Shown here: positions 28,490 to 37,642 of the stretch, one piece after another | Position numbering within the stretch: the first letter of the stretch is position 1 | Layout of the letters: each line of letters begins with the position of its first letter | Assembly: GCA_944384205.1 (NCBI GenBank) | Contig: CALWSL010000004.1 | Span: 122,840-186,839, forward strand | Direction of reading: 5' to 3' | Source: an uncultured Acetatifactor sp. | Lineage (GTDB): Bacteria; Bacillota; Clostridia; Lachnospirales; Lachnospiraceae | DNA: 64,000 bases | Translations under genes and position numbers: made by a program | Notes under the pieces: generated by a model | Seen by the model: only the letters and a program-made list of their open reading frames with translations | Databases searched by the model: none | Told to the model about the DNA's origin: nothing

Positions 28490-28518
28490 TTGACATATAC
28501 AATGAATAGATGTAATTT
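28490..28518 (+). promoter_or_regulatory. Possible promoter of the small secreted protein gene
   Basis: A perfect TTGACA (28490-28495) is followed after 17 bases by TAATTT, a poor -10. The leader to the start is about 95 bases. Confidence 0.4.
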
Positions 28519-28612
28519 TATAAAGAAGAGTTATCTTCTGCTTCGAAGTGTTTTACAACTGAATAAAAGAGAACATTATGCAACATTTCATTTCTAAGGA
28601 GGAAAGATTCTT

Positions 28613-28888
28613 ATGAGAAAAATTAAAAAAATAGCGGCGATGTTAATGTTAGGCATTATGTTATGCGGAACTGTATTAACTGCGAATGCGGCGTGCGGAC
28701 ATGCAAACGGCGCTACTCCGAGAGTGGTATCTACAACGTATTCAAGCGAGGGAAGCCATACCTATGGAACCGGACAGATATGTTACATAACAAGAGTGAC
28801 TCGAAACTATAATGTTTATTGTAATGACTGCGGAGCGATTTTAAGCTCCTATTCGACAACATCTAAAGAGCATAGCGCCAGTCATTAA
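28613..28888 (+). CDS. Small secreted protein with Cys/His residues
   Basis: A 91-residue protein with a typical signal peptide (basic MRKIKKI, hydrophobic core, TANA cleavage site near residue 26). The roughly 65-residue mature part has CGH right after the cleavage site, YCNDCG near residue 74, and a C-terminal HSASH, a pattern that could bind a metal or form disulfides. AAGGAGG precedes the ATG. A strong hairpin follows. I do not recognise the family; a host-facing or envelope role is only possible. Confidence 0.75.
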   Translation: MRKIKKIAAMLMLGIMLCGTVLTANAACGHANGATPRVVSTTYSSEGSHTYGTGQICYITRVTRNYNVYCNDCGAILSSYSTTSKEHSASH

Positions 28889-28896
28889 ACCCAAAA

Positions 28897-28924
28897 GTCT
28901 GCCAGTCCGTAAGGACTGGCGGAC
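28897..28924 (+). other. Strong hairpin without T-run
   Basis: GTCTGCCAGTCC-GTAA-GGACTGGCGGAC forms a 12-pair stem (one mismatch-like U-G pair) with a GTAA tetraloop between the small secreted gene and the next lipoprotein. Lacking a T-tract, it is more likely an RNA-stabilising structure than a terminator. Confidence 0.55.
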
Positions 28925-28980
28925 GGAATGATATTGTAAAATAATAGAAAATAAAGGCAGGGAGTATCAGGGAGGCAGTT

Positions 28981-31326
28981 ATGAGACGGAAATGTATAGC
29001 AGTGGCAGTGTTGATGAGTCTGCTGCTTTGTTCCTGTGGTACACAACAGACAACAGAACAGACAGACGAACAGCAGGCGCACAGGTCGGAAACAGATATG
29101 CAAAATATAGAAAACCAAGAGGAGTCTGCAAACAAAGTATATGAATTGGAAACTATTACAGTGCCGGATGCGGATGAGGCATTAGGAGAACTGTTTCCGG
29201 AAGATGGAGAAAGATATATTCTTGCAGAGGGACTTGCCGGCAATAAAATTTATCGTTTGGTAGAGGCTTATCCTGAGAGCGGAAATTATGATGTGGTAAA
29301 TTATAGCGTGCAGATACTGGATTCACCTTATGCGGAATGGATGACATATCCGGTGGATATAATTTCATTTGTTGGAGGAACGGATGTTTATATTAGAAAT
29401 GCTTACATAGCAGAGGATGGAACGATTAATTTTCTGTTTCAGACCGGAGAGAGAGATTACATCGGGCAATGGAACGAAGAGAATGGTTTTTCTGCAAGAG
29501 AATTGCCCGAAGAGATAGATTTGGATGGAACGTTTTATAATCATTTGTTTCCCAGATGGTATTACGATGAAGAGGATGGTCTGTTTTTCCTGAATGAAGA
29601 AACGGTTCTGCGGTATGATGAAAACGGCGAAAGACAGCAGACGGCGCTTGCAAATACGGGAGGGCTGGTTTTTGAGATAGAAAAAAATCCATATTCGGAA
29701 ATCCTGTACTTTATGGGCACCAGTGCGGAGACATGGTCCGTGTCGGAAGAGAGTTTCCGGATTGACAGCGGCGGTTTCAGCGTCTGGACGGCAGACAGTG
29801 AGGAGGCTGTATTTACGGCGCGGGATTCCTCAGGGAGCAGCTCGGACGTGGCAAATTGTTCGATAGACGGATGGAGTGGATGCGTGGCGTTTGCTTCTGC
29901 CACGGAAGGGTATATCGGTAACGGGATGGGAATCTATTATTTTTCCATGGAAGACGGGACCTTAAAGGAAATTTACAGCTTTGAGGATGCCGGTATGGGA
30001 ACCCGGACCTCTGCGGCAGTCAGAGACATTGACATGTCCGTGGGAGAAGACGGAACTTTGCTGGTTATGGGAGAAAGCGCCAATGACACGAAGTGGGTTG
30101 CAAAACTGGCGGAACAGGCTGTGGAGGATGAGAGCGGTAAACAGGAGCTGGAGCTGGCATTGATGTGGGATGATTCCTATCTGAAGAGAGCAGTTGTTGA
30201 CTTTAATAAACAGAGCGACGAGTACCGGATAGTGCTCCGCATCCGTTCTGAGGAAGAAGATTTGGACGATTACCGCAGCAGGATACAGGCGGAACTGAGC
30301 GCCGGAGAAGGACCGGATATCATGGACAGCTCCGTGCTGAATCTCAGGACGGGAGCGGAGAAAGGATATCTGCTGGATCTGACGGAGTATTATGAATCCT
30401 TGCAGGATACACTTTTCCCCACGGTGACACAACTGGGAAAGGTGGATGGGAAATATTATGGAATCCCCTATGCGTTTGACGTGCAGACCATGGTGGCGGA
30501 CAGGGAAGTGGTAGGGGACCGGCAGGGCTGGAACCTTGAGGAGCTAATGCAGTATATGGAGCAGAGCGGCGCTAGGAATGCGGTAGCCGGGATGGACGGA
30601 GCGTATTCCTATTATTATCTGGGAGCGAGGACGGAGAATCCGGGCTTCATAGACTGGGAGAACGGCGTCAGTCATTTGAACGAAGGTCAGGCATGTGAGT
30701 TGCTGGAATTTGTTACCCGTTATTCCCAGACGGATGGAGAAACAGGAGGTTCCACCTATGAACAGGTAGCGGATGGGGAAAGTCTGGCTGCGGTTATATA
30801 TACCCTGATTCCGCCAATTGCGCTGAGTGTATCTGATTCCCTGCAGGGGAGAGAGGTGTATATCGGCTTTCCTACGGAAGATAATTCCGGCGGGCACTGT
30901 CTGACGGGAAACATTTTGGAAGTAAACCGCAACAGTGCGGATACGGAGGGTGCGTTAGCATTTCTGACATATCTGCTGTCGGAGGAGCAGCAGTCCTATC
31001 TGGCGGATTCGATGCTGTCTGGGATCGGAGTCTCCAGTTATCCTGTCAGGAATGATACGCTGACGGAGCTTTTTGATGACTTCCGCAGGGAAGCGGAGGA
31101 GCAGGAGGCAGAAGAGAATTACGGGGTTTCTTTCCTTACATCCGGACAGTACGATGCCTTGTGGGAGGTACTGGAAAACGCCAGGTTGTATGATAATGAT
31201 ACGGAAATCGTGCTTGATATGCTTCTGGAGGAAGCCGGCGCGTACCGGGCGGGCACCAAGACGGCGCAGCAGGTGATGGATGTTATCCATAACAGAGTTC
31301 AGCTTTATCTGGACGAGTCAAGATAG
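28981..31326 (+). CDS. Large lipoprotein with C-terminal extracellular solute-binding domain
   Basis: A 781-residue lipoprotein with lipobox LLLCSC (Cys near 19) and an acidic Gln/Glu-rich spacer. The N-terminal half (about 50-385) is of no family that I recognise, with repeated strand-rich segments. The C-terminal half (about 390-780) is like family 1 ABC solute-binding proteins: DFNKQSDEYRI, AGEGPDIMDSS, GKYYGIPYAFDVQTMVADREV. No permease or ATPase gene is nearby, so it may be a sensor, an orphan receptor, or a partner of distant transport genes. GGGAGGCAG precedes the ATG, and a terminator follows. Confidence 0.83.
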   Translation: MRRKCIAVAVLMSLLLCSCGTQQTTEQTDEQQAHRSETDMQNIENQEESANKVYELETITVPDADEALGELFPEDGERYILAEGLAGNKIYRLVEAYPESGNYDVVNYSVQILDSPYAEWMTYPVDIISFVGGTDVYIRNAYIAEDGTINFLFQTGERDYIGQWNEENGFSARELPEEIDLDGTFYNHLFPRWYYDEEDGLFFLNEETVLRYDENGERQQTALANTGGLVFEIEKNPYSEILYFMGTSAETWSVSEESFRIDSGGFSVWTADSEEAVFTARDSSGSSSDVANCSIDGWSGCVAFASATEGYIGNGMGIYYFSMEDGTLKEIYSFEDAGMGTRTSAAVRDIDMSVGEDGTLLVMGESANDTKWVAKLAEQAVEDESGKQELELALMWDDSYLKRAVVDFNKQSDEYRIVLRIRSEEEDLDDYRSRIQAELSAGEGPDIMDSSVLNLRTGAEKGYLLDLTEYYESLQDTLFPTVTQLGKVDGKYYGIPYAFDVQTMVADREVVGDRQGWNLEELMQYMEQSGARNAVAGMDGAYSYYYLGARTENPGFIDWENGVSHLNEGQACELLEFVTRYSQTDGETGGSTYEQVADGESLAAVIYTLIPPIALSVSDSLQGREVYIGFPTEDNSGGHCLTGNILEVNRNSADTEGALAFLTYLLSEEQQSYLADSMLSGIGVSSYPVRNDTLTELFDDFRREAEEQEAEENYGVSFLTSGQYDALWEVLENARLYDNDTEIVLDMLLEEAGAYRAGTKTAQQVMDVIHNRVQLYLDESR

Positions 31327-31341
31327 GAGATGCAGATTGTG

Positions 31342-31385
31342 GGACTGAGATTTGAGGCTTGCCTTATTTCTTAGTCCTCTTTTTG
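31342..31385 (+). terminator. Terminator after the solute-binding lipoprotein
   Basis: An imperfect long stem from GGACTGAGA to TTTCTTAGTCC with an inner paired part, followed by TCTTTTT. Confidence 0.7.
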
Positions 31386-31409
31386 GTATTCTTTTAAGAA
31401 TTGTTTAAA

Positions 31410-31438
31410 TTGTATAATTATGGGAAATATGATAAAAT
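31410..31438 (+). promoter_or_regulatory. Promoter leading into the surface-glycan region
   Basis: TTGTAT and TAAAAT are spaced by 17 bases, about 40 bases before the first membrane protein gene of the glycan region. A consensus-like TATAAT at 31413 overlaps the -35 and has no partner. Confidence 0.55.
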
Positions 31439-31475
31439 CAGTTGAAGGATACAGTAAAATTGATTGGGGAATGAC

Positions 31476-32507
31476 ATGATTTATCTTTTTTGTTTATTGG
31501 TTCCCTGCCTGTTGGGAAATGCTGTGCTGCGGGTTTTCTATGGCAAATGCCGCACACAGGATATCACTCTTGCAGACAGTGCGCTGACGGGTGGAATGGT
31601 TGTGATTGGACTGGCTGAGGCGGCTCATTTGGGAGCGATTGCATTAGGGCGGTCTTTTTCTGATTGCGAAAGACTGTTTCTTGCAGGACTTGTGGTGTTG
31701 TTCATTGTAGCGGTAATACTGATTGTGGCAGGTAAGTTGTTGAAAAAAGAGGACGAGAGACTGAGGGAACAAAGAGCTTCGGGCAGAAAACAGATTCAGA
31801 CAAGGGACCAGATTCTTTACTTTGTATTTGGTGCAGCGGCGCTGATTCAGTTGCTGCTTATTGTAACAGAGCAGAAGGTTTATTTCACGGGAGATATGAC
31901 GGCTGAAACGGTGAACAGCATTTTGGATACCAATGCCATTTATCAGGTAAATCCTCTGACAGGACAAGCCTATACCCTTGGCATGCCCCTGCGCCTTAAG
32001 ATTCTTTGTCTGCCCACATTGTATGCCATTTACTGTGATTTGTTCGACATGAGTGCGGTACAGGTGGTATGGACGGTTGTACCGGCGCTGACTTTGCTGG
32101 GAAGTTATCTGAGCTTTTTTACGGTGGCAAAAGCATTATTTCCGGAGGATGTCAGAAAACGCGGCATTTTTATGTTGTTTGTGGCATTGCTTTTGTGGGT
32201 TGGCGATTATATGTACGGAGTGGACGGATTTGCTGTGCAGTATGCGGGCTTCCGGGGTGTTTCCATCCGGATGGCGGTATTGCTGCCTTATACCTTCGGG
32301 CTGATTCTGCGCAGGAAATGGAAGCTGGTGCCGCTTTGTATTCTCACCGAGGCGTGTATTGTGTGGACACTCTATGGTATGGGAATCTGCCTGCTGGTGA
32401 CAGTGGGAATGCTTTTGGCGGGATTGGTTACAAATAGGATGTCAAACCAGAAAGAGTTGAGACAAAAGAACGGGATCCGGCAGGGCGGAAAGGAGGATTC
32501 CTTATGA
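31476..32507 (+). CDS. Polytopic membrane protein of the glycan region
   Basis: A 343-residue protein with about eight to nine hydrophobic spans, a basic loop after the third (KKEDERLREQRASGRK) and a larger extracellular-like segment around NSILDTNAIYQVNPLTGQAY. The ATG at 31476 has GGGGA five bases upstream; a TTG four codons earlier is less likely. It overlaps the next gene by ATGA. The two may be halves of one GT-C-like multi-spanning machine, in which the loop with D residues would be catalytic. That is inference; I do not recognise a named family with confidence. Confidence 0.75.
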   Translation: MIYLFCLLVPCLLGNAVLRVFYGKCRTQDITLADSALTGGMVVIGLAEAAHLGAIALGRSFSDCERLFLAGLVVLFIVAVILIVAGKLLKKEDERLREQRASGRKQIQTRDQILYFVFGAAALIQLLLIVTEQKVYFTGDMTAETVNSILDTNAIYQVNPLTGQAYTLGMPLRLKILCLPTLYAIYCDLFDMSAVQVVWTVVPALTLLGSYLSFFTVAKALFPEDVRKRGIFMLFVALLLWVGDYMYGVDGFAVQYAGFRGVSIRMAVLLPYTFGLILRRKWKLVPLCILTEACIVWTLYGMGICLLVTVGMLLAGLVTNRMSNQKELRQKNGIRQGGKEDSL

Positions 32508-33388
32508 CGGAATTAATCAGAAACGCCTGGCTGGGTTGGCAGGATTATACGGAACATGGAAAAATGGCGGCATTGCTCCTGCTTGCGCTGCTGCTTTACT
32601 GGTTTGGGAACAAAAGGTCCGGGAGCAAAGAGATGATGAGCAGGCGGCACACGCTGGTTTCCTATACAACGGTGATGACGGTCTGTTGTATTTGTCCGCT
32701 TACGGCTGCGGCGTTGATGGCATATCAGACAAAATTCTATGACTACCAATGGATTTGGGGAGCGGTACCTGTAACCATAGTGATTGCTTTGGCGGCTACG
32801 CAGCTTTGGACGGAGCTTGCAGATAAATATACCGGAGGAGATGGCGCAGGCTGGAAGAGGGCAGGTATCACTGTGTTATTTGCCTGCGTTATCTATTTGT
32901 GTGGAAGTATGCAGAGTGCTGTCTGGGATGAGGACGAGGCGGCGCAGAACCGGCAGAAAGCTGAAAGAGTATTGGAAATTATAACGGAAAATGGGCAGAA
33001 TAAAGATATCTGCCTGTGGGCGCCTCAGGGAATCATGGAATATGCCAGAGCGTTGGACGGAAGCATCGTGCTGCCCTATGGCAGAAATATGTGGGATGGG
33101 GCGTTAAGTGCCTATTCCTATGATACTTATGGCGAGGAAGAAAAAATGCTGTATGTCTGGATGTGTCATGCGGAAGCAGCCGGAGAGGGTGAAGCTGAAT
33201 ATCAGACGGAAACAGGGGAGACAAAGATTGTTACGGCAGCCGAATGTATGGAAATGATAAATCAGTTTGCTGTAACCCATATTATACTGCCCGGAAACCT
33301 GCAGCAGGAGGTTCTGACAGAAGCGGAAGCGCATTGGGGAATACAGGCAGAGGATATAGAAGGATATTATTTGTTATGTATCGAATGA
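32504..33388 (+). CDS. Membrane protein with C-terminal soluble domain
   Basis: A 294-residue protein with three or four hydrophobic spans in the first 140 residues and a hydrophilic C-terminal domain of about 150 residues. The domain has a strand-rich pattern (DICLWAPQGIMEYAR, VTHIILPGN) like the periplasmic parts of membrane-bound glycosyltransferases. The ATG overlaps the preceding stop (ATGA), so translation is coupled. Function is probably joint with the previous gene. No catalytic motif is clear. Confidence 0.72.
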   Translation: MTELIRNAWLGWQDYTEHGKMAALLLLALLLYWFGNKRSGSKEMMSRRHTLVSYTTVMTVCCICPLTAAALMAYQTKFYDYQWIWGAVPVTIVIALAATQLWTELADKYTGGDGAGWKRAGITVLFACVIYLCGSMQSAVWDEDEAAQNRQKAERVLEIITENGQNKDICLWAPQGIMEYARALDGSIVLPYGRNMWDGALSAYSYDTYGEEEKMLYVWMCHAEAAGEGEAEYQTETGETKIVTAAECMEMINQFAVTHIILPGNLQQEVLTEAEAHWGIQAEDIEGYYLLCIE

Positions 33389-33425
33389 TGGGGTAAGAGA
33401 GCTGTACAAGTCCGAAACGGAGAAG

Positions 33426-34190
33426 ATGAAAATGAATGATGTAATCAGTATTATTGTGCCGGTTTATAATGTCAGCAAATATATTATAGAAACGATGGAT
33501 TGTGTGCGCCGTCAGACCTATGCTGACTGGGAGTTATTGTTGGTGGAGGACGGCAGTACTGACGGCACTGCGGAGATAATACAGAAATATATGGAGCGGA
33601 CACAGGATGCCCGCATTCGTCTGCTCAGGCAACCCTCCAACATGGGGGCGGCGCGGGCGCGTAACAGAGGTGTTGAGGAAGCCGTGGGCAGATATGTGGC
33701 GTATCTGGATGCGGATGATTTGTGGATGCCGACAAAGCTGGAAAAGGAGCTTGCGTTTCTAAAGGAAAAGCAGGCAGCTTTTGTTTTTACCGGCTATGAG
33801 TTTGCTGACGAATGGGGAAGAGGCACCGGAAAAGTAGTAAGGGTGCCGGAAACCATTACTTATAAAGAAGCCTTGAAAAATACCACAATTTTTACAACGA
33901 CGGTTATGTTCGATACGGACAGGATTTCAAAAGAGCTGTTAATGATGCCTGTGATGAAGAGCGAAGACACTGCTTTGTGGTGGAAAATCTTACGAAACGG
34001 CTACACAGCGTACGGATTGGATGAGAATCTTGCAAAATACCGTCGCGGGGGCAAATCACTTTCCTCCAATAAGCTGGAGGCGCTTCGCAGAATCTGGAAC
34101 CTGTATCGCAGGGCGGAGGGAATGAGTGTATTAAACAGTGCATGGCATTTCTGTTTTTGGGCGGTTCGCGCCGTAAAGCGCAGAATATAG
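33426..34190 (+). CDS. Family 2 glycosyltransferase
   Basis: A 254-residue cytoplasmic GT2 with the GT-A signature: IIVPVYNVSKYI at residues 8-19, LVEDGSTDGT near 39, ARARNRGVEEA near 76, and the DADD metal-binding motif near 97. It transfers one sugar to a lipid-linked glycan in the neighbouring capsule/EPS-type pathway. The nearest ATG repeats (MKMND) leave the start uncertain by two codons. Donor and acceptor are unknown. Confidence 0.88.
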   Translation: MKMNDVISIIVPVYNVSKYIIETMDCVRRQTYADWELLLVEDGSTDGTAEIIQKYMERTQDARIRLLRQPSNMGAARARNRGVEEAVGRYVAYLDADDLWMPTKLEKELAFLKEKQAAFVFTGYEFADEWGRGTGKVVRVPETITYKEALKNTTIFTTTVMFDTDRISKELLMMPVMKSEDTALWWKILRNGYTAYGLDENLAKYRRGGKSLSSNKLEALRRIWNLYRRAEGMSVLNSAWHFCFWAVRAVKRRI

Positions 34191-34269
34191 TGGCAGAATC
34201 CGGTTAAATGTGATAAAATGCAATATTAGAGCTTATAAGGCATAGGATGTCGATGTGGAGGAACATATT

Positions 34270-35745
34270 TTGTCAGCAAAAACAAACGAAGAAAAATTAC
34301 GGACGATGGAGTCCTTTAAAAGACTGATTAACTTAAGCCTGTCAGCAATCTGTCTGGCTTTGGAGATCGGAATTTTTGCATATAACTGGCTGGTTCATTT
34401 CCAGTATAGTGTAGTTGAGCCTTTGCGTTATTTCTATTTCAGAGGGCATGTTATGGAGGTTGCCATCTACGGCGTCATATTGTGGATGCTGTCCACGATG
34501 TACGGAGGAATGAGGCTGGGTTATCTTAAAAATGTGGAGCTTATTTTTTCTCAGGTGTTCGCCACGCTGATAGCCAATATTATTATTTATGCGGAATTAT
34601 CCATTATGGCGCTCCAGTTGTTCGTGCCGAAGATTTTCCTGCTGATGATGTTAGAGCAGACGATAGTGATTATCATCTATATTAATATTGCCAACAGAGT
34701 ATACCGTTCCCTGTTTCCACCCAGAAAGCTGCTTCTGATTCACGGAGACAGACCGATTCAGGATATCTGCAGCAAATTTGAGAGCAGAAAGGATAAATAC
34801 AAAATTGTTGCAAGCGTCCACATCAATAAGGGTGTGCGCAGGATTTGTCAGGATATTTCCAAAGCGTATGAAAACGGGGAATATAACGCGGTTGTTATCG
34901 GGGATATTTCCGTGGAGGAGAGAAATCTGATTCTGAAGTATTGCTATGCCCATTCGATTCGTGTGTATGTGATGCCCAAAATTCCGGATGTTATCATGAT
35001 GGGGGCGGAGGAGCTTCATGTGTTTGACACGCCGTTGCTGCTGACCCGGGAATACAATCTCACTATGGAGCAGAGGTTTATCAAGAGAAGCATGGATATT
35101 ATCTGCGCGTTGATATTGCTGATTATCGCCTCTCCGTTTATGCTGCTTACGGCACTTGCCATTAAGCTGTATGACGGCGGTCCGATTCTGTATAAGCAGA
35201 TACGCTGTACAAAGGATCAGAGGGAATTTTATATTATGAAATTCCGCAGTATGCGGACGGATGCGGAGAATGACGGCGTGGCAAGGCTGGCGCAGAAAAA
35301 CGATGATCGGATTACTCCGGTTGGTAAATTTATCCGTAAATGCAGATTGGACGAGCTTCCTCAATTAATCAATATATTGAAAGGTGATATGTCCTTTATC
35401 GGTCCCAGACCGGAGCGCCCCGAAATTATTGCACAGTACGTGGAGGTTATGCCGGAATTTACGTATCGCATGAAGGTGAAGGCAGGACTGGCAGGCTTTG
35501 CCCAGGTATATGGGAAATACAACACTTCGCCCTATGACAAGCTGAAGCTTGATTTGACTTATATTGAAAATTATTCGCTGTGGCTTGACTTAAAGCTGAT
35601 GCTTCTGACCCTGAAGATTCTTTTCTGGCCCGACAGTACCGAGGGCGTGGAGAGCGAGCAGGTTACAGCGTTCAGGGCAGAGTACAGTCCTTCGCAGGAA
35701 AATAATATAGTTGATTCAGAGGATGAGGGCACGGAAAGCAATTAG
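34270..35745 (+). CDS. Polyprenyl glycosylphosphotransferase (WbaP/EpsE-like)
   Basis: A 491-residue initiating enzyme that moves a sugar-1-phosphate from a nucleotide sugar to undecaprenyl phosphate. About four membrane spans and a Rossmann-like domain form the N-terminal half. The C-terminal phosphoglycosyltransferase domain begins KRSMDIICALILL and has DELPQL and GPRPE motifs. A TTG start at 34270 is chosen because GGAGG lies 8 bases before it; a GTG at 34255 overlaps the binding site. It is the first of two such enzymes in the window and leads the Wzz/EpsG part. Confidence 0.92.
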   Translation: MSAKTNEEKLRTMESFKRLINLSLSAICLALEIGIFAYNWLVHFQYSVVEPLRYFYFRGHVMEVAIYGVILWMLSTMYGGMRLGYLKNVELIFSQVFATLIANIIIYAELSIMALQLFVPKIFLLMMLEQTIVIIIYINIANRVYRSLFPPRKLLLIHGDRPIQDICSKFESRKDKYKIVASVHINKGVRRICQDISKAYENGEYNAVVIGDISVEERNLILKYCYAHSIRVYVMPKIPDVIMMGAEELHVFDTPLLLTREYNLTMEQRFIKRSMDIICALILLIIASPFMLLTALAIKLYDGGPILYKQIRCTKDQREFYIMKFRSMRTDAENDGVARLAQKNDDRITPVGKFIRKCRLDELPQLINILKGDMSFIGPRPERPEIIAQYVEVMPEFTYRMKVKAGLAGFAQVYGKYNTSPYDKLKLDLTYIENYSLWLDLKLMLLTLKILFWPDSTEGVESEQVTAFRAEYSPSQENNIVDSEDEGTESN

Positions 35746-35762
35746 AAAAATGGAGGCTGTGT

Positions 35763-36827
35763 ATGCGGGAAGAAAGTTCTGTATATTATGGGAAAGAGCC
35801 GTTTGACCTGCGGCTGACAGTGCTGCGGACGATTCGTTGTCTGCCGTTTATCATTGGCGTTACGCTGCTGGGTACGCTGTTGTTTGGCGGAGGATATTAC
35901 GTAAAAAATGTGCTGTTAAATCAAAATACCACATATACGGTGACCTCAACCTACCGGGTGAGCTTTGTGGATGAGCCGAGCAAATCCGGTGATTATTATA
36001 TCAATGAGACGACGTGGAATACCTATGTGACTTCCAAAGAATTTCTGGATGCCGTATGGGAGCATTTGCAGGAGGATACTGTCGCGTATGATTCCGTGTA
36101 TGTGAGCTCTGCGGAGGAATTGTCCGGTATGCTGGAAGCCAGACTGGCTTCGGATATTCATGTGCCGTCTACAATTGTGACGGCAGATTCGCAGGAATGG
36201 ACTGTGTTGATAGCAAAAGCTGTGGAAGAGACCATGGTGGCAGATTTTGTGGAAAGCAATGAACAGGTGTCGGCAATCCGGGTCATTGATCCGGCACTGG
36301 AAGCGCAGGTGGTCGTACCTGATGTCAGACCTCTGAGAGCCTTCCTGTTAAGCGGAATTTTGTCTTTCTTCTTTGCAATCGTAGTTTTCCTGATTTGCGA
36401 GCTGAGTGATTCTGCTGTCTGGCTGCCGTCCACCCTTCGCAGAAGGTATGGACTTGCGGTAGTGGGAACCGTCAACAGTCCTGAGTTAAAGGCGAATCTG
36501 GCGCATCTGTTTGGGGAACGGTCCCGGATTGCGGTTTGTGCCGTGAGTGACAGCGTGAATCCGGCAGAAGTAATTGCTGCTCTGCAGGGGAAAGAGCAGA
36601 GCCGGCGGGAATGGATTCCGGTCCCGGCGCCTGTGCTTTGCCCGGAGACGTGTGAAGCAATGCGTAGGACAGAAGGGATTCTGCTGGTGGTGAAAGCGGG
36701 AAAACGTGCAGGCAAGCAACTGGAATATGATATGGAATATTTAGAAACCCAGGAAATCAAAGTCGACGCCGTGTTATTGTGGGATGCGGACGAATGGCTG
36801 CTTCGGACCTACTACATGTTACCGTAG
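35763..36827 (+). CDS. Chain-length regulator (Wzz/YveK-like polysaccharide co-polymerase)
   Basis: A 354-residue protein with two membrane spans (about 33-54 and 193-213) enclosing an extracytoplasmic domain, the plan of Wzz/YveK modulators. A C-terminal cytoplasmic part follows. That part has no intact Walker motifs, so it is not a working tyrosine kinase; it may be a degenerate kinase-like or docking region. GGAGGCTGT precedes the ATG. Its place between the initiating transferase and glycosyltransferases fits control of polymer length. Confidence 0.8.
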   Translation: MREESSVYYGKEPFDLRLTVLRTIRCLPFIIGVTLLGTLLFGGGYYVKNVLLNQNTTYTVTSTYRVSFVDEPSKSGDYYINETTWNTYVTSKEFLDAVWEHLQEDTVAYDSVYVSSAEELSGMLEARLASDIHVPSTIVTADSQEWTVLIAKAVEETMVADFVESNEQVSAIRVIDPALEAQVVVPDVRPLRAFLLSGILSFFFAIVVFLICELSDSAVWLPSTLRRRYGLAVVGTVNSPELKANLAHLFGERSRIAVCAVSDSVNPAEVIAALQGKEQSRREWIPVPAPVLCPETCEAMRRTEGILLVVKAGKRAGKQLEYDMEYLETQEIKVDAVLLWDADEWLLRTYYMLP

Positions 36828-36861
36828 TAAGCATTTGTGCAGACGGAAAGGGAAAGATGGA

Positions 36862-37638
36862 ATGAAGGTGCAGGTATTGGCTTCTGTGATGAATCAATCC
36901 ATGGAGCAGATTGCAGAACAAATGAATCTACAGTCCGATGCAGTCATTATTAATCAGTGTGAAAGACTGGATTATGAGGAAATGGAATACAGAGGGCGGA
37001 AAGTGCGTTTTTTCTGCTTTCCCGACAGGGGTGTGGGCAAAAGCCGCAACGAAGCCATATTAAGGGCAGATAGGGATATCTGCCTTTTTTCGGATGAGGA
37101 TATTGTATACGAGGACGGGTATGAGGAAGCAATCTGCCGTGAGTTTGAGCGCAACCCTAAAGCCGATATGATTTTGTTTAATATTGAGGTGGAGGAGGCA
37201 AGACGTACCTACCATATCACAGAGCGCAGGAGAGTGCACTGGTATAACTGTGGAAGATACGGTGCGGTGAGCTTTGCTGTCCGCAGAGACAGACTGTTTC
37301 AATCCGGAGTCATGTTTTCTCTCTTGTTTGGCGGCGGCGCAAAATACAGCGCCGGTGAGGACAGCTTGTTTTTAAAGGAATTTATGGGAAAAGGATATCG
37401 TGTGTATACGGCTCCTGTCACTATCGGGAGAGAACAGGCAGGAGATTCCACATGGTTTGCGGGTTATAACGAGAAATTTTTCTATGACAGGGGCGTACTG
37501 TATACTGCCCTGTACGGCAGATTGGCGCGGGCAATGGCGCTGCGGTTTCTGCTGGCACATCGGGGCAGGCTGTGTGAATCCTGTACGGTAAAACAGGCGT
37601 ATCAGTGGATGAGAGCAGGGATGAAGGAAGGAAAATAG
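36862..37638 (+). CDS. Glycosyltransferase family 2 protein
   Basis: A 258-residue GT2-like protein. Residues 50-75 carry the motif region GVGKSRNEAILRA, followed by DICLFSDEDIVYEDG with the metal-binding acidic cluster. The later part resembles the small capsule-type GT2 that work on undecaprenyl-linked chains. The start at 36862 has GGGAAAGATGGA before it; upstream frame to 36784 overlaps the previous gene and is not favoured. Sugar specificity is unknown. Confidence 0.82.
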   Translation: MKVQVLASVMNQSMEQIAEQMNLQSDAVIINQCERLDYEEMEYRGRKVRFFCFPDRGVGKSRNEAILRADRDICLFSDEDIVYEDGYEEAICREFERNPKADMILFNIEVEEARRTYHITERRRVHWYNCGRYGAVSFAVRRDRLFQSGVMFSLLFGGGAKYSAGEDSLFLKEFMGKGYRVYTAPVTIGREQAGDSTWFAGYNEKFFYDRGVLYTALYGRLARAMALRFLLAHRGRLCESCTVKQAYQWMRAGMKEGK

Positions 37639-37642
37639 ACAG

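Noticed and set aside
34214-34219. TAAAAT as promoter of the large phosphoglycosyltransferase
   Set aside because: The -35 position (TGGCAG) is poor; genes upstream are co-directional and close.
36784-36861. Upstream extension of the GT2 at 36862
   Set aside because: It overlaps the end of the previous gene and lacks the family's start; the ATG at 36862 has a better site.
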